Source of the DNA: Nageia nagi
Taxonomy: Eukaryota > Pinophyta
NCBI GenBank assembly: GCA_050084985.1
Contig: JBITNC010000001.1
Coordinates: 71,362,001 to 71,426,000 of the forward strand
Direction of reading: 5' to 3'
DNA: 64,000 nucleotides
Part shown: positions 30,390 to 41,790 of the stretch, in pieces
Position numbering within the stretch: the first letter of the stretch is position 1
Layout of the letters: the number at the start of each line of letters is the position of its first letter
Translations under genes and position numbers: made by a program
The notes under the pieces: generated by a model
Told to the model about the DNA's origin: nothing
What the model saw: the letters and a program-made list of their open reading frames with translations, nothing else
Databases searched by the model: none

Positions 30390-32240
30390 ATAGGAAAATG
30401 AGGAAGAACATGCAAAGGAAGATGATGGTGAATGTAGTGGCACTGTTATGACCACATGGGAAAATTTTCATTTATTGCACTGAAATAAGAAATTTGTTCT
30501 AAAATCTCACATATATATCATATTGATAGACCAACAAGTTGGTGGAGGGGTAGATACTTGTTTAGTTTATTTTGTACTCATCAGGGTTGGTTATATACAA
30601 AACTTAGTATTTTTCCTAAGTGAAAATAAATTGATGAATTGATACAATATGCATGTGAAGAATAGAATAGGCTTAAAGAGATTCCTTGATTGAAAGAAAA
30701 ATTTCCAAATACACATTTTGATTTGGATTTTGTTCATTAAGTAGAAGTTAAATCATGTGACTGTGGACTTTATGAATTCTAAATAGGCCTTAATTAAGCA
30801 AAAAGATGCATTAGGAAAGTTCAAAATATTAGAGGAAAAAACTATTGAGAAAACATGGGATACCATATTAGATACTCTTGGAATTTATATAGTTGCATGA
30901 GTTGATCATTTCTTCATTTGATGGTGTAAGAAAATGTATGATATATTTCTGATACTCTTAGTCAAAGACTAGATGAGAATTGCAGACAAGGATATGTTTT
31001 GAAATTTGATGAAGAGACAGAAGTGTGGGAGAAGGTAAAAATAAAAAAAAATGATGATGAATATTATAATATAGTAAAATAGGGTAAGGAGTGTTATAAA
31101 TATTACTTTGCTACATTTTTAATAGATTCATGTGTGCATGAATGGGTCACTAAATTCAAATATGGGAAATTAAGTAACCTCAACTTAACTAAGAATTTGA
31201 CCATGTACTTCTCTCTCACAAAAGTGGAGGATGAAAAAAATAGGTAGGTATTGAACTTACTATTTGATATTTTATGACTCTTTTTATTTCTAACAATGTT
31301 GCTTTAGGCCTTCTCACATGCAAGGAATTGATGAAGCAAAGATAATAAAAGGAAACAAAGGAGCATTGAGGAAGACACTAGATCTTAGATCTAGATCTAG
31401 ATCAACCATGGGGATAACTCCTACTAGTAAAAAGGATGAAGGCAAGATAACAACTTAGTATAACTCTAATGTTTCTCTTGGAGGGACAAAGCCCACAAGG
31501 ACTTGTACATTACTAGAAAACAAGGAAAAAAAGGTAACAAGTTATTTCAAGAGGTGATATTGAAATACAACACGTATAATTTCCTCATAGGAAATTTTCC
31601 TACCTCAAACTTTTCTACATATAATTTGTTACAACATAAATTTACTACTCTTTGTTGAAGTAAATAAACACTATACACTAAATTTGTACATTATAGTTTA
31701 GTTTGATTTGATGCTACTCATCTATTTCATTATGAATGCTAAAATGCAAATTTGTATTACTATGGTTTAGTTTGATTTGATGTACACTATACTTTATTTT
31801 AGTTTTGATTTAGCAACTTACAAATTTTAATTTTTATGACAAGTAACCCAAGGAATGGATATTGCAAACATAAAAGATTTATTCATAAGTAATAAGTTTA
31901 AATATAAAGCCATCAAAATACCCAAATACCCCTCTCTACACAATAAAATGCTTATGGAGGTAGAAAAATGTGAGGGAAAATAATCACCTATATTTGAAAC
32001 CATCCCACTACATGGGAATAAAAGAGAGAAGTGCAAATCATGGAGGAATATATACAAAAATTATTATAAGGAGTGCTACAATAAATGAATTTATGCCTTG
32101 AATGAGACTACAGATGAAAATGATCCATTCCTATATGATCTAGATGTGGTATTTTTCCCATACAACAAAAGAATACGCTTCATTCCCACCCCATTTTCCA
32201 TGTATAATCTTGAAGAATACTATTTAAAATTATAATTGTG
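30390..32240 (+). pseudogene. Unidentified coding-like fossil, part B
   Basis: Exon-like + strand pieces resume here: ENEEEHAKEDDGECSGTVMTTWENF near 30,395-30,470; DEETEVWEKVKIKKNDDEYYN near 31,010-31,070; a longer run to 31,250 ending MYFSLTKVEDEKNR; and a Lys/Arg/Ser-rich run near 31,320-31,460. A GT...AG pair (donor about 31,244, acceptor about 31,309) would join the last two. A further piece near 31,860-32,225 contains NDPFLYDLDVVFFPYNKR. I recognise no domain. Acid-rich peptide on both sides of the antisense PPR pseudogene suggests one gene split by it, which is inference. Confidence 0.28.
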
Positions 32241-32659
32241 AGATAGACATTTGTATAAGATTATTTTTTATGGCATAAAAATGTTTATGATATGAATTAT
32301 TAGGACAAATATGAATATTTGGCATGTATATTTGACTGTGTTTATGATTATGTATATTTGATTGTGTTTAAAACTTGTTATTAAAATTTCAATAAAGGAA
32401 AAAATGATATGGTGCATGATTTCAATTGGAAAGTAAAACTTGTTTCATTTATTTATTTTTTGTTGGGAAAAAAAACAAAATGCCACTTTTGAAATTAATT
32501 GGGCTTTTTATACAGGTACCCAAAACCTATTATTACAAATTTGTAATAGTATCAAAAATATCTTGCCACTATTTAGTTTGTATAGTTACAAAATGTTCTT
32601 CCTAAAAGCTACATGAGGACCCAATACAAAGTTGAACATTGATTTCATATGGATTTCAT

Positions 32660-33581
32660 ACAAATATCAATTTTAACCATGATTGATTTTGCTATAGAAA
32701 TCATAATGGGAGAAACAACTCTTACTTACTTTTATTTTTTCCTTGATTTAGGAGAAAACCTATCCCAAAACCATCAAGTATTTTTTTTTTTACCTTCAAC
32801 AACTTCCTTGGTAGTTTTAATTTCTCTTATCTCTCCTTCGCTTAGTTGTCCCACATGCATTTGACCTACATATGCTCTTTTTGAGACACTCCATAGTATC
32901 CTTTGGTTGGTTTTAGGGATGTGTGTATCATTAGAGTATAATTGGCTTTCCATAAGTGAACTTTATCATCTTTTTGGGGCTTTACTTATGTCCAAACCTT
33001 AATATCTAGTATTTTTTGAGCTTGCATATTTGGATCATTTTATACAGTTTGCTCAATAGTAATCAAGTTATCATTTTATTCCAATTTTTCTCTAGCTACA
33101 ATCATATCATTAGGAGTAGATTTAATATTATTGAATCCTTTTCTAATATTAATATCTGTATCTAGGGAAATCATTTCCCTATCAGTATCAAAGATCTTAT
33201 TATTTTCCTCATCCACTCTAGCTTCCATCACCTTTTTTATTTAATTAGAGGTTTTCTTTCGAATTCAATCACCTTGTAGTTTTTGTCTCCACACCATCTG
33301 AGTAGGGCATGAGCTCAAGCTATGCCCAACTTGATTAGATGTCAAGCATAAGCAATTATTTCTTTCAAATTGAAGTTCTTACATCCATTCCCCCAAATCT
33401 AGTTCAATCATTACAATATTTAGTAGTTTAGTTCCAAATTCTACCATAACATAAATTCTTTCCCTATGAATCTTGTTTGAGCTTTTATTACTTCATCAGC
33501 TATAATTAATTTTCCAAAGGAGCTTTCAATTCTTTCAAATACCTTCTGGTGCAACAATTTGAAGGGAAGGTGAGGAAGGGT
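32660..33581 (-). pseudogene. LINE ORF1-like (DUF4283/zinc knuckle), C-terminal part, split by copia 2
   Basis: Plant L1-type LINEs encode an RNA-binding ORF1 with a DUF4283 domain and a CCHC knuckle. On the - strand just left of copia 2 the peptide reads LPHLPFKLLHQKVFERIESS, then FGKLIIADE, the second half of DUF4283. Next come VMVEFGTKLLNIVMIELDLG and a knuckle-like CLTSNQVGHSLSSC in which the first part is altered. The rest, to about 32,660, is a low-similarity linker and its end is uncertain. The N-terminal half is found at 41,432-41,790. Confidence 0.7.
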
Positions 33582-33706
33582 TATTAGAATTTGTAATGTA
33601 ATATTGTGTACTATTTCTTTTTAATGTAAATTCACTTAATACTTAAAGTATCTTTAGATACCTTAAAACATTGAGAGAATAAATATGAAAAGGGGTAATT
33701 TCATCA
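33582..33706 (+). repeat. Copia 2 5' LTR, internally deleted (125 bp)
   Basis: The first about 100 bases and the last about 17 bases match the LTR ends of this family. About 315 bases between AATATGAAA and AGGGGTAATTTC are missing relative to the 3' LTR. The lost part includes the hairpin, TATA box and presumed transcription start, so this LTR cannot act as a promoter. Confidence 0.88.
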
Positions 33707-33708
33707 AG

Positions 33709-33720
33709 TGGTATCAGATC
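33709..33720 (+). promoter_or_regulatory. Primer-binding site of copia 2
   Basis: TGGTATCAGATC differs from the standard initiator-Met site by one base near its end and lies two bases after the LTR. Confidence 0.88.
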
Positions 33721-36100
33721 CATTCTTGGATGCTCCTCTTAAACATCCTTGAAGGTCCTTCTCTTCTTTCTTCATCTACTTTATTGAGGTAAAAAGGCTT
33801 AAAGGCATAATCTCCCTCCTACTTTGTTCATTGTCAAATTTTGCTTAATTACTAACCATTTTGGTTCTTTGATTATAAAGTTTTATTTAGCAAAATTTGT
33901 TCAAAGTAGATATTAGCTATACTAACATGTTAGTTCACTCTTATGCTATTGCTATGCATTAATTTTTTACTAATAATTTGTTTAAGTAAAATTGCCTAAT
34001 GTGTAGCAATAATAAGCAAGTTTTGAGTAAATTTGCTTAAATATAGCAATACTGAGTTGTTATAGCTTAAATTTGCAAGTTTCTACTTAGTGTAGGAATG
34101 ATTAAAAATTTTACATTTTTTTTAACTATAATGCTATTATTGCAATTTTTTTTTACAATACTAGTATGTTTGTAAAAATTAAATTACATGGATGCAAAGT
34201 TTGATTTGTGTAATATATATATATAATGTTAATTTTTTATATACTATTATAAAAAATTGTAATTTTTAAAATAAATTTTTTATTTATTTTTTAAATATAC
34301 ATTTAAAAAAAATAATTATTAAATTTTTAATTTAAAATAAATAAAAATGCCCAAGGGGTGTCACCCTAGATGGGCATGTGAACCCTAAAAGGGCACCACC
34401 TTGGTTGGGCATGTGACCCCTACTCCCAAAGGGAGGGCAAGGCATTGGGCACTGCCACCATCTCCCAAGGGAGTGTGTGACATTAGGCACCACCACCACC
34501 TCCCAATGGGGGCATAATATGAGGTGTTGCCTCTTCTGCTCTCCATTGTCACCTCCCAACTCTCATCGGTTGCATGTCCCCTCTTGCTTCCCTCTCTCTC
34601 TTTGTGGTTAGCTCTTTTTTTTTCTCTCTTATAAGATTTAAATATATTATATAATTTATGTTTTAAGCAAATTTAACTATATATATGATTTAATTTTGTT
34701 AAAAAAAAGGTTTTCTTTTTTAAAAGGAGGGGCCATTATTTTTGGAAAGACAAGTATTTTTTAAATAAGTTATTTTTTGTTTAAATAACAAGGCAATTTT
34801 TAAAAAAGGGGAGATTGCTATTTTTTTAATAAAAAAGGACTCTTGCTTTTTAATTAAGAGGGGAAGACTTTTTTTTTTTTTTTTTAAATACAAAGGTGTG
34901 GATACTATTTTTTTTAAGTATGAGCTATTATGGGCATTTTTTTATGGATAATTTATAATTCCTTATGGACAATTTTTAGTGCAAATTATCATTTTAAGGA
35001 ACTTTTTTAATCACACATGTTTTGTCTTAATGCATGGATACTGTTAATATGCACACATGTGGATGGATAAAATTTTTAATGGATGGTTAAAATTTTATAC
35101 TAATGCATGATTATTGCTAATGTGCACACATGTGAATGGATAAAAGTTCTCTTAAATATTTTTGCATATAAATTACTTGATAAATTATAAATAAAGAACC
35201 AATCTTTAAGTAACAAGGAGGAGAATATTCCTCATTTTTTGATAATTAACCTTTATATAGAGATCCATTAAGGGTTGTAACAAAATCCATTGGACTCTTA
35301 AGCTCATTTGCTATTACTTAAAATTAATGAACCTTTATAAAGAGATCCATTAGGGGTTATAACAAAACCCATTAGACTCTTTGGCTTATACTTATAGATT
35401 ATATTGGATGTAGTTTCATGTTTAAAAATATTTTATTATTTTGAACTTTTACTTTATATACAAAGTACATAAATATTGAAAATTGCTTCCTCAAAAATGC
35501 ACACATTCGCATGTTCAGTCTAAAACATGACTTGTTTGGGAGCCATGAGGTGAGGATAAGGTAGATTTGAGACTTTTAATCAAATTATCCAAGTGGTAAA
35601 AATCTTTTACTTCTTAATTACCCTTAATTCCTCTATTGGTTTGGATTTAACTCCATATAGGTGGATAAGCATGTGTGTAGTGATACCACATGTCTAGCCA
35701 TCCATTCAAGGATTATCCTAATAACCTAAGAGAAAAACTAAAAACTTAATCAAGATAATTAATTTAGCCGATCCAACATACATCACAACCTTGAAAAATA
35801 GCTAGTACTTCTCTTTGTGAGAGTATATTGCTACCCAAGGTAAACTTGTTGAGGATTGGTAGAACCTAGGCTCCTTGCAAGCATCTAGATGAAGGCTTAA
35901 TTTTAGACAAAAAACAAGCCTCAACTCTTTATAATTTATGATTATATTTGGTGATGAAAATATTGGATGGATGATTATTATACTTGTTAACAATTTAAGC
36001 ATTTGATTTGTTGATTAGTTTAAACATGTATTTATATGATTAATATTTTTAATCTCAACATGTATGCTTACATTACTTATCACCTTCATATTTTGTAGCA
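33721..36100 (+). other. Long leader of copia 2 with GC-rich patch
   Basis: It matches the copia 1 leader in order and length. At about 34,348-34,600 a G+C-rich stretch contains repeated GGGCATGTGA and CACCACC-CTCCCAA words. The corresponding place in copia 1 has a shorter GC-rich patch. A duplicated block with AAAGAGATCCATTA at about 35,240-35,390 matches the pair in copia 1. A 75-codon - strand frame over the GC-rich patch has no family and is treated as chance. Confidence 0.62.
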
Positions 36101-37100
36101 ATGGGAGACTCTTTTACACCCAAGCATATCCTAGATGGTTCCAACTTTGGTATTTGGAAACCTAGGATGAAAGCAAAACTTTAAGCATGGAAACTTTAGA
36201 TAATTTTTAATGAAAACCAAGTTCCTTCATCAAGGGAGGAGGAACTTGAAGCTTATAATATTAAGAATGATTTGGAAAGTTCTATGATATTTTAAATGAA
36301 ATTATCCTCATGATATCTTCTTAAAACTCTCCAAAGGAAGCTTAGGATAAAAAAAATAGTATCTATCTTAGCACCAGATTTTCTAGAAGTTTCACCATTC
36401 TTTAGAAGTTACTGCAATCATATCAAGAGAAAAATGAAAGTGTGGCAATACATATGAATAAGGTTATTGACCTTAGGACCTAGATTGTAGGGTGTGGTTG
36501 CAATCATATCAATAATGAATTTTTGACTTTCATCATCCTTCAAAGCCTCTATACTAAATTTAGTTACTTTATGAATGTTAATGAAATTAGGCTTGATGAT
36601 GAAAAAGAAGTGTTCTTCTTGGAAAATCTATCAAGGATTCTCTTGAAACATGAGAAAACACTTAACAATAAAGTGTTGATCACCACTCTTAAAGAGCCTT
36701 ATGTGGCACTAGGTCCAATGAAGCCTCACTTCAAAAAGAAAAGCCATAAGCAAAACAAGGGTTCTCATGCTCCTAAGAAGAACTTCAATAATGGTGGAAA
36801 TAAGAAGAATTATGATCATGATAAGTAAAAAAAACCAAAGCCAAATTTGATGGTAATTGTAATTTCTATGACATCTATGTTCATAAGGAATCTAATTGCT
36901 ATAAAAAAAAGAAAGAGAAGGTGAAAAAGGATTTGGAAAACCAAACAAATCTAATAACAACAAGAAGAACAATAATTCTGCTTATGTTGCTACTTTTTAC
37001 TCTATGTCTCGCACTTTGTCAAATGATTAGATTGTTGATTCTCGATGCACTAATCATATGTATTTCAAAAAAGATAAGTTTGAAACTTTCATAAGTATAG
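36101..37100 (+). pseudogene. gag: Copia 2 gag and protease start, decayed
   Basis: It opens with MGDSFTPKHILDGSNFGIWK, which fixes the likely start at 36,101 and the copia gag N-terminus. The UBN2-like core is frameshifted; an open piece at 36,523-36,828 ends in the basic linker. The knuckle reads NCNFYDIYVHKESNC, keeping three of four ligands. The protease motif is IVDSRCTNHM, where G of D-S-G has become Arg. Copia 1 has Arg at the same position, so the change may be ancestral to both. Confidence 0.82.
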
Positions 37101-37259
37101 AAATGATGTAGTTGTGATATGTTATAATTCAATCCTTGAAGTTCAAAGTATTGTGAGTGTATGGTTATAAGAAAATATTCTTGAGACTTTATGTGCAAAA
37201 ACTCATTATGAATATCCTTTCCATAATCTAGGTTACAAAGAAAGGTTACTCTTTTAAGT

Positions 37260-38197
37260 TTAAGTCACACTCTTGGTGCATGAAAAAGGGTCTTGCCACT
37301 TTGGTGAAAGGATCAATGAAAGATGACCTTTATATTGTAGATCAATTTCCAACAAATATATGCTTTGGAACTAATATTTTCTCTAAAGGTAATCTTTTGT
37401 ACCATCGATTAGGCCACCTAAACCATAAGAACATTCAAGTTATGAAAAATCATGATCTTGTTGAAGGTTTTCCTACAATATCACCTACAATTGGTCTTTG
37501 TGAGAAGTGTATTCTAGGTAAAATGAATAGGAAAAAAATTCTAAAATTTAAGGTAACTAGAGCAATTGAACTCTTTAGTTTGTACATTCAAATTTGATGG
37601 GTCTATTTTTGGCTAAGTTGCTTGGAGAAGTAACTTATATCTTGACCTTTATTAATGATTTCAGTAGGATGACATTTGGTTATCTTCTAGAGCACAAGGA
37701 TGAAACCTTTGATAGGTTCAAAGATTTCAAATCCTTGGTAGAAAATTAGTCTAGATTCAAAATCAAAATATTAAGATTTAATAATGGGGGCGAGTATAAT
37801 AGAAATAAATTCAATTATGTTTGTACCAATTATGGAATCAAGAGGTAGTTTATGATCCCTTACACTCCTCAATAGAATGGTGTAGCTGAAAGAAAAAATA
37901 TGATCATTCAAAAAATAGCAAAATGTATGTTAGAAGATATTCCTAACTTTTTATGGGATGAAGCTATAAATACTATAATTTACATCTTAAATAAGTGTCC
38001 TATGAAAGAAGTTGAAGGAAAAACTCTATGTAAGGCATGGATAGAAGAGAAACCTAACATTTCTCACTTTAAGATCTTTGGCTATGATGCTTATGTCTTT
38101 GAAATTCCTGAGAAAAGGAAGAAGATGGATAAGACATCTAAAAAGTGGATCTTTATAAGCTATGACAATCAACATAGAGGCTACAAGCTATACTGAC
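37260..38197 (+). pseudogene. Copia 2 GAG-pre-integrase and integrase
   Basis: The zinc-binding module is intact at 37,280-37,597: HRLGHLNHKNIQVMKNH and CEKCILGK provide the HHCC ligands. A frame change precedes the catalytic core (MGLFLAKLLGEVTYILTFI). The second acidic site reads RFNNGGEY in place of RSDNGGEY, so Asp has become Asn. The third is kept in NGVAERKN. The core continues to FKIFGYDAYVFEIPEK and stops at 38,196. Compared with copia 1 the zinc module is better preserved and the active site worse. Confidence 0.88.
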
Positions 38198-38464
38198 CTT
38201 CTTCCAAAGTAGTCTTTATGTCAAGGGATGTATAGTTCAATGGACTTCTTGAAGAAGTTGCTTCTTATGAGAACTTAGATAAGGGTGATGATTCTTCTGT
38301 TACACCTAATTGGATGGATGTTAGTGTGGATTTATCACATAATTAACAAAGCTCTCCAACACAAAGGATAACAAGAAGTATGAGCCTTAATAAATCCTTA
38401 TTTGCCAAAATTGATAGTAAGAATGATCCCTCATCCTTTAAATAAGATTCAAAGTAGGAGTGTT

Positions 38465-39240
38465 GGATGAATGCAATGAATGTGGAGTATAAGGCTCTAT
38501 TGAAGAATCAAACTTGGGATTTGGTCTCTTATCAAAATGAACATAATGTGATTGGTAATAAATAGGTTTACAAGGTCAAATATAATTCAATTGAAGAAAT
38601 TAAGAAATATAAATCAAAGTTAGTAACCAAGGGTTTTGCTCAAAAATATGGAGTTAATTATGAGGAAACCTTTGCTCTAGTGGCAAAGATGCCTACTATC
38701 AGGGTGATCTTTACTCTTACAATAGCTCAAGGATGGAAAGTTTTTCAACTTAAAATCAAGAGTGCTTTTCTCAATGGTGAATTAGATGTAGAAATCTACA
38801 TGAACAAACTAGAAGGGTTTGTTGTGGAAGGTAAAGAATCTTTTATTTGCAAGCTAAAAAAGTCTTTGTATGGACTTAAGCAAGCACCTAGGGCATAGTA
38901 CAAAAATATTTTTGGATTTTTAAAAGAAATTGGATTTCCTAAATGCTTCTTTAACACATATATTTATGTGTTCAACCAAGGATAATACTTGATCTTAATT
39001 CTTTTCTATGTGGATTATCTATTGATTCTAAGGAATAATATAGTCCTCATAAAATACTACATATCTAAACTTAAGACAACTTTTAAAATGACAAACCTTG
39101 GTCTATTGTAATACTACCTTGGTATGCAAGTGTACCAATACAAATATTGTACTTATATTAGTCAATCTAAGTATATCTTATATATCTTACAAAATTTTGG
39201 AATGGAAGAGTGTAAACATGTTGCAATCATAATCTCTCTT
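38465..39240 (+). pseudogene. Copia 2 reverse transcriptase, decayed
   Basis: Blocks in order are MNAMNVEYKALLKNQTWDLV, KYKSKLVTKGFAQKYGVNYE, an open frame at 38,680-38,898 with LKIKSAFLNGELDVEIYMNK and KKSLYGLKQAPRA, then FYVDYLL for the catalytic YVDD (second Asp to Tyr), and YYLGMQV. Single stops interrupt it. Confidence 0.88.
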
Positions 39241-39244
39241 GGAA

Positions 39245-39960
39245 TCATTGTCTCTTAGTTCCAACTTTTAGTTGACAGATGCTATGACTTACAAGAAACT
39301 AATTGGTATTATTCTTTATTTAACTATCTCTAGGCCACATATTTCCTTAGCTATGAAGTTTTTGGCTTGCTTTATGCAAAAGTTGTATGTTAAGCATCTT
39401 TATGTAGTTAAGAAAGTTTTGAGGTATGTAGTAGGCACTAAGGATATTACTCTTAAATATGATAAGTTTGCCTCATTTGTTCTCTTAAGATTCTTATATT
39501 ATAACTATGGGGGAGATAGAGATTAAAAAAATCAACCCCTACTTATATTTTTAGCATTGGTTCAGGTGCTATCTCTTAGGATTCCAAGAAGTAGCCAAGT
39601 ACTACTCTCTCCACCATTGAGGCTAAATACCATGCAATGTCAGTTGCAACCTAGGAAGCCATTTGGTTGAGGCATATTATGAAAAGGGTTGCATATGATC
39701 AAGTTCATCCATATCAAATTTATTTAAATAATTAGTTACCTATTACTTTGGCAAAGAATTTTATTTTCCATCAGAAAATAAAGCACATAAAAATCCAAGA
39801 CCACTTCATAAGAGAGAAGGTTCTGGTTGGTCTTCTACACTTGTAGTATTGTCCATCAGTACTAAAATTTGTTGATTTGTTCAACAAATCTCTTTTTGAA
39901 GCCTAGTTTTATAAGCTTAGGAATTCTATTAGGTTGGTGAAGTTACCTTCAAAAAGGGAG
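39245..39960 (+). pseudogene. Copia 2 RNase H, decayed
   Basis: The connection region is open at 39,272-39,526 (MTYKKLIGIILYLTISRPHI and VLRYVVGTKDITLKY). It is followed by a shifted RNase H with STIEAKYHAM and HIKIQDHFIREKVLVG blocks. The end resembles copia 1. In-frame stops are present. Confidence 0.86.
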
Positions 39961-40992
39961 TAAAGGTTGAATTCTTGGTGAATCCATTGTAACTACTTCC
40001 TTCTTAATAAAGTTGTTGAACACTTTGTTTTTGGTTTGTATATTTTGTTTATACATTCATCTTTTTGGTGACTATAAGTAATGGCTTGACATCTTAGTGA
40101 TAACTTATAGCTCACTACAAATCCAAGCACATTATATTAGGGAGAAAGTTCTTGATATAATAATTGCAACTCTGTTCATCTAACTTTACCTCTCTTGATT
40201 TATTCACTAGCTACTTTAGAAACTTTGTTGTGCACACTTTGAAAGTTTCTTATAGTAGTGAAATTTTCCTCAAGGGGAAGTGAAGTTTAAATTACTATGT
40301 TGCATTCATGTTTGTGATGAAAATTTCATCCCTAGGAGGTTATTTTTACTTTATAATGTTGATCTAAATGTACACCTTCATGGTTAGTTCACTTTGTATG
40401 AGGAACTCATGGTACATTTTAGTTTCTGTTATCACTATGTGAAGAATTAGTATATGTTTATTGGCACTGTATAGTTATCCATATGTGAGTGATTTTTATA
40501 TGCATATGATCTTTTTGTTATTGATTAATAAATATTTTCTAATATATAACAGATGAATATAAGTATTGGCTTAGCATATTTGTGATGACTTATAGTGCAT
40601 TGTTGATTAGTTTATGGATGGCATTACTTAGTTCATTTATATTATGATTGATATGAATATTTATATAATGCATCTAATTGATATTTTTATTATATGCTTG
40701 TAGCTTGCAAGTTTCATCTTAAGAATGCAGTTTACTTATTTTAGGTGAGAAGGCTCACATATCAATGTAGTATTGATTGACTATACTTATAGTGAAACCA
40801 ATTATGGTTAATGATTGTATTGTAAACCATTTTATCAAATGGTATTGTAGTGAGTCTAAAACTAAGATCTTGCTTATTTCTCAAAAGTGTAAAATTTCTT
40901 ATCTTCACTTGTATCACTTTGGAGGAGAACTCTCTCTTACTTTCTCTTTATTCTTTCTCTATGCTCTATCCTAATATTACATTAAAGGGGAG
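39961..40992 (+). other. Copia 2 3' untranslated region and polypurine tract
   Basis: Non-coding and collinear with 23,883-24,905. It ends with the purine run TTAAAGGGGAG directly before the LTR. Confidence 0.72.
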
Positions 40993-41097
40993 TGTTAGAA
41001 TTTATAATGTAATATTGTGTAATATTTCTCTTTAATATAAATTCACTTAATGATTAAAGTATCTTTAGATACCTTAAAGCATTAAGAGAATAAATAT

Positions 41098-41152
41098 AGA
41101 AACACCTTTAACCTTACCTTTGGGTTAAAGGGAGGTTAAAAGGTGTGTTTCT
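41098..41152 (+). promoter_or_regulatory. U3 inverted repeat upstream of TATA in copia 2 LTR
   Basis: AGAAACACCTTTAACCT at 41,098 pairs with AGGTTAAAAGGTGTGTTTCT at 41,133 around an 18-base centre, with small mismatches. It ends three bases before TATAAATAGA at 41,156. A protein-binding palindrome or a transcribed hairpin are both possible. Confidence 0.7.
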
Positions 41153-41155
41153 ACT

Positions 41156-41165
41156 TATAAATAGA
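41156..41165 (+). promoter_or_regulatory. TATA-like box in copia 2 3' LTR
   Basis: TATAAATAGA is close to the plant consensus and lies at the same LTR position as TATAAAA of copia 1. Confidence 0.6.
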
Positions 41166-41431
41166 AAGGTACCCCCTATCATATTGTATAACTTGGAAGT
41201 AAGCTTTTTTATAGGTTTAGGGTTTGGGGAGAGAGGAGAGATTTTGTAAGAGAGGTATTTGAGAATAAGATCTTACTTAGTGGATGTATTTTCAAGGAGG
41301 GAAGAACCATTTTATATCTTATGTTATTTGTGAGATTGGCTTATGTTATTATGCTATGGTATTGATGTTGTAAGTACCTTCTTGAGATCTTGGTAAACTA
41401 GAGATTAATTCAAAAAGGGTTAATTTCATCA

Positions 41432-41790
41432 AACATTACCTAGATTGGACCATTCATAATCTTGGATTTAGATAAATTAAAACCTAGCTTCCATTTTTTT
41501 AGGAATAATCCTCTCTTTCCATAATACTAGTGTAAGCTCAAAATGTAATCTCAATCCTCTACATTATCAAAAATAAACATAATATAGTCATTGGGCATTA
41601 CAATTACCTCCAGAGATCCTTTAATTTTCCATCTAAGCTTTTCCCATTTTCAAATTGAATCAATACTTGGATGAGCATCATGTAGCCTACTAATAAGATT
41701 GTATTTTTACCTTTTCATAGATTTGTTGATGATAGCTTTTGGAACTTTCAAACAAATATTATCCCCCCTTTTTCCACCTCTAAAGGGGGG
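41432..41790 (-). pseudogene. LINE ORF1-like DUF4283, N-terminal half, split by copia 2
   Basis: Read on the - strand the peptide contains SLEVIVMPNDYIMFIFDNVE, YGKRGLFLKKWKLGFNLSKS and KIMNGPI, the standard first half of DUF4283 (a strand ending in F, then a W/F-x-P/L-F-L-x-x-W-x-P-x-F block). The copia LTR follows directly, and the second half of the domain resumes on the far side at 33,581. A few stops and shifts mark it as a fossil. Confidence 0.72.

Larger units (their letters stand above)
33582..41431 (+). mobile_element. Ty1/copia LTR retrotransposon 2 (same family as copia 1)
   Basis: A + strand element with a truncated 5' LTR (125 bp), a full 439-bp 3' LTR, an initiator-Met primer site, a 2.4-kb leader, gag, protease, integrase, RT, RNase H and a 1-kb 3' region. 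It parallels copia 1 from end to end without element X. It is inserted in a LINE ORF1 on the - strand: the two halves of the DUF4283 domain lie immediately on either side. I see no convincing target duplication, perhaps because the left end has been altered. Stops and shifts throughout make it inactive. Confidence 0.92.
40993..41431 (+). repeat. Copia 2 3' LTR (439 bp)
   Basis: It starts TGTTAGAATTTATAATG and ends TTTCATCA. The two ends match the copia 1 LTRs, but the middle differs: copia 1 has AAAAATAGG repeats where this one has an inverted repeat before the TATA box. Confidence 0.92.

Noticed and set aside
31385-31410. Short TAGATC repeat
   Set aside because: Only about three units; within expectation for a run of this composition.
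33572-33592. Reading GAGGAAGGG before the copia 2 5' LTR as a polypurine tract of another element
   Set aside because: The LINE ORF1 peptide continues through these bases on the - strand and the primer site lies just after the LTR, so this is the 5' end.
34332-34559. 75-codon - strand frame in the copia 2 leader
   Set aside because: It is a chance opening in GC-rich DNA, not conserved in the copia 1 leader.
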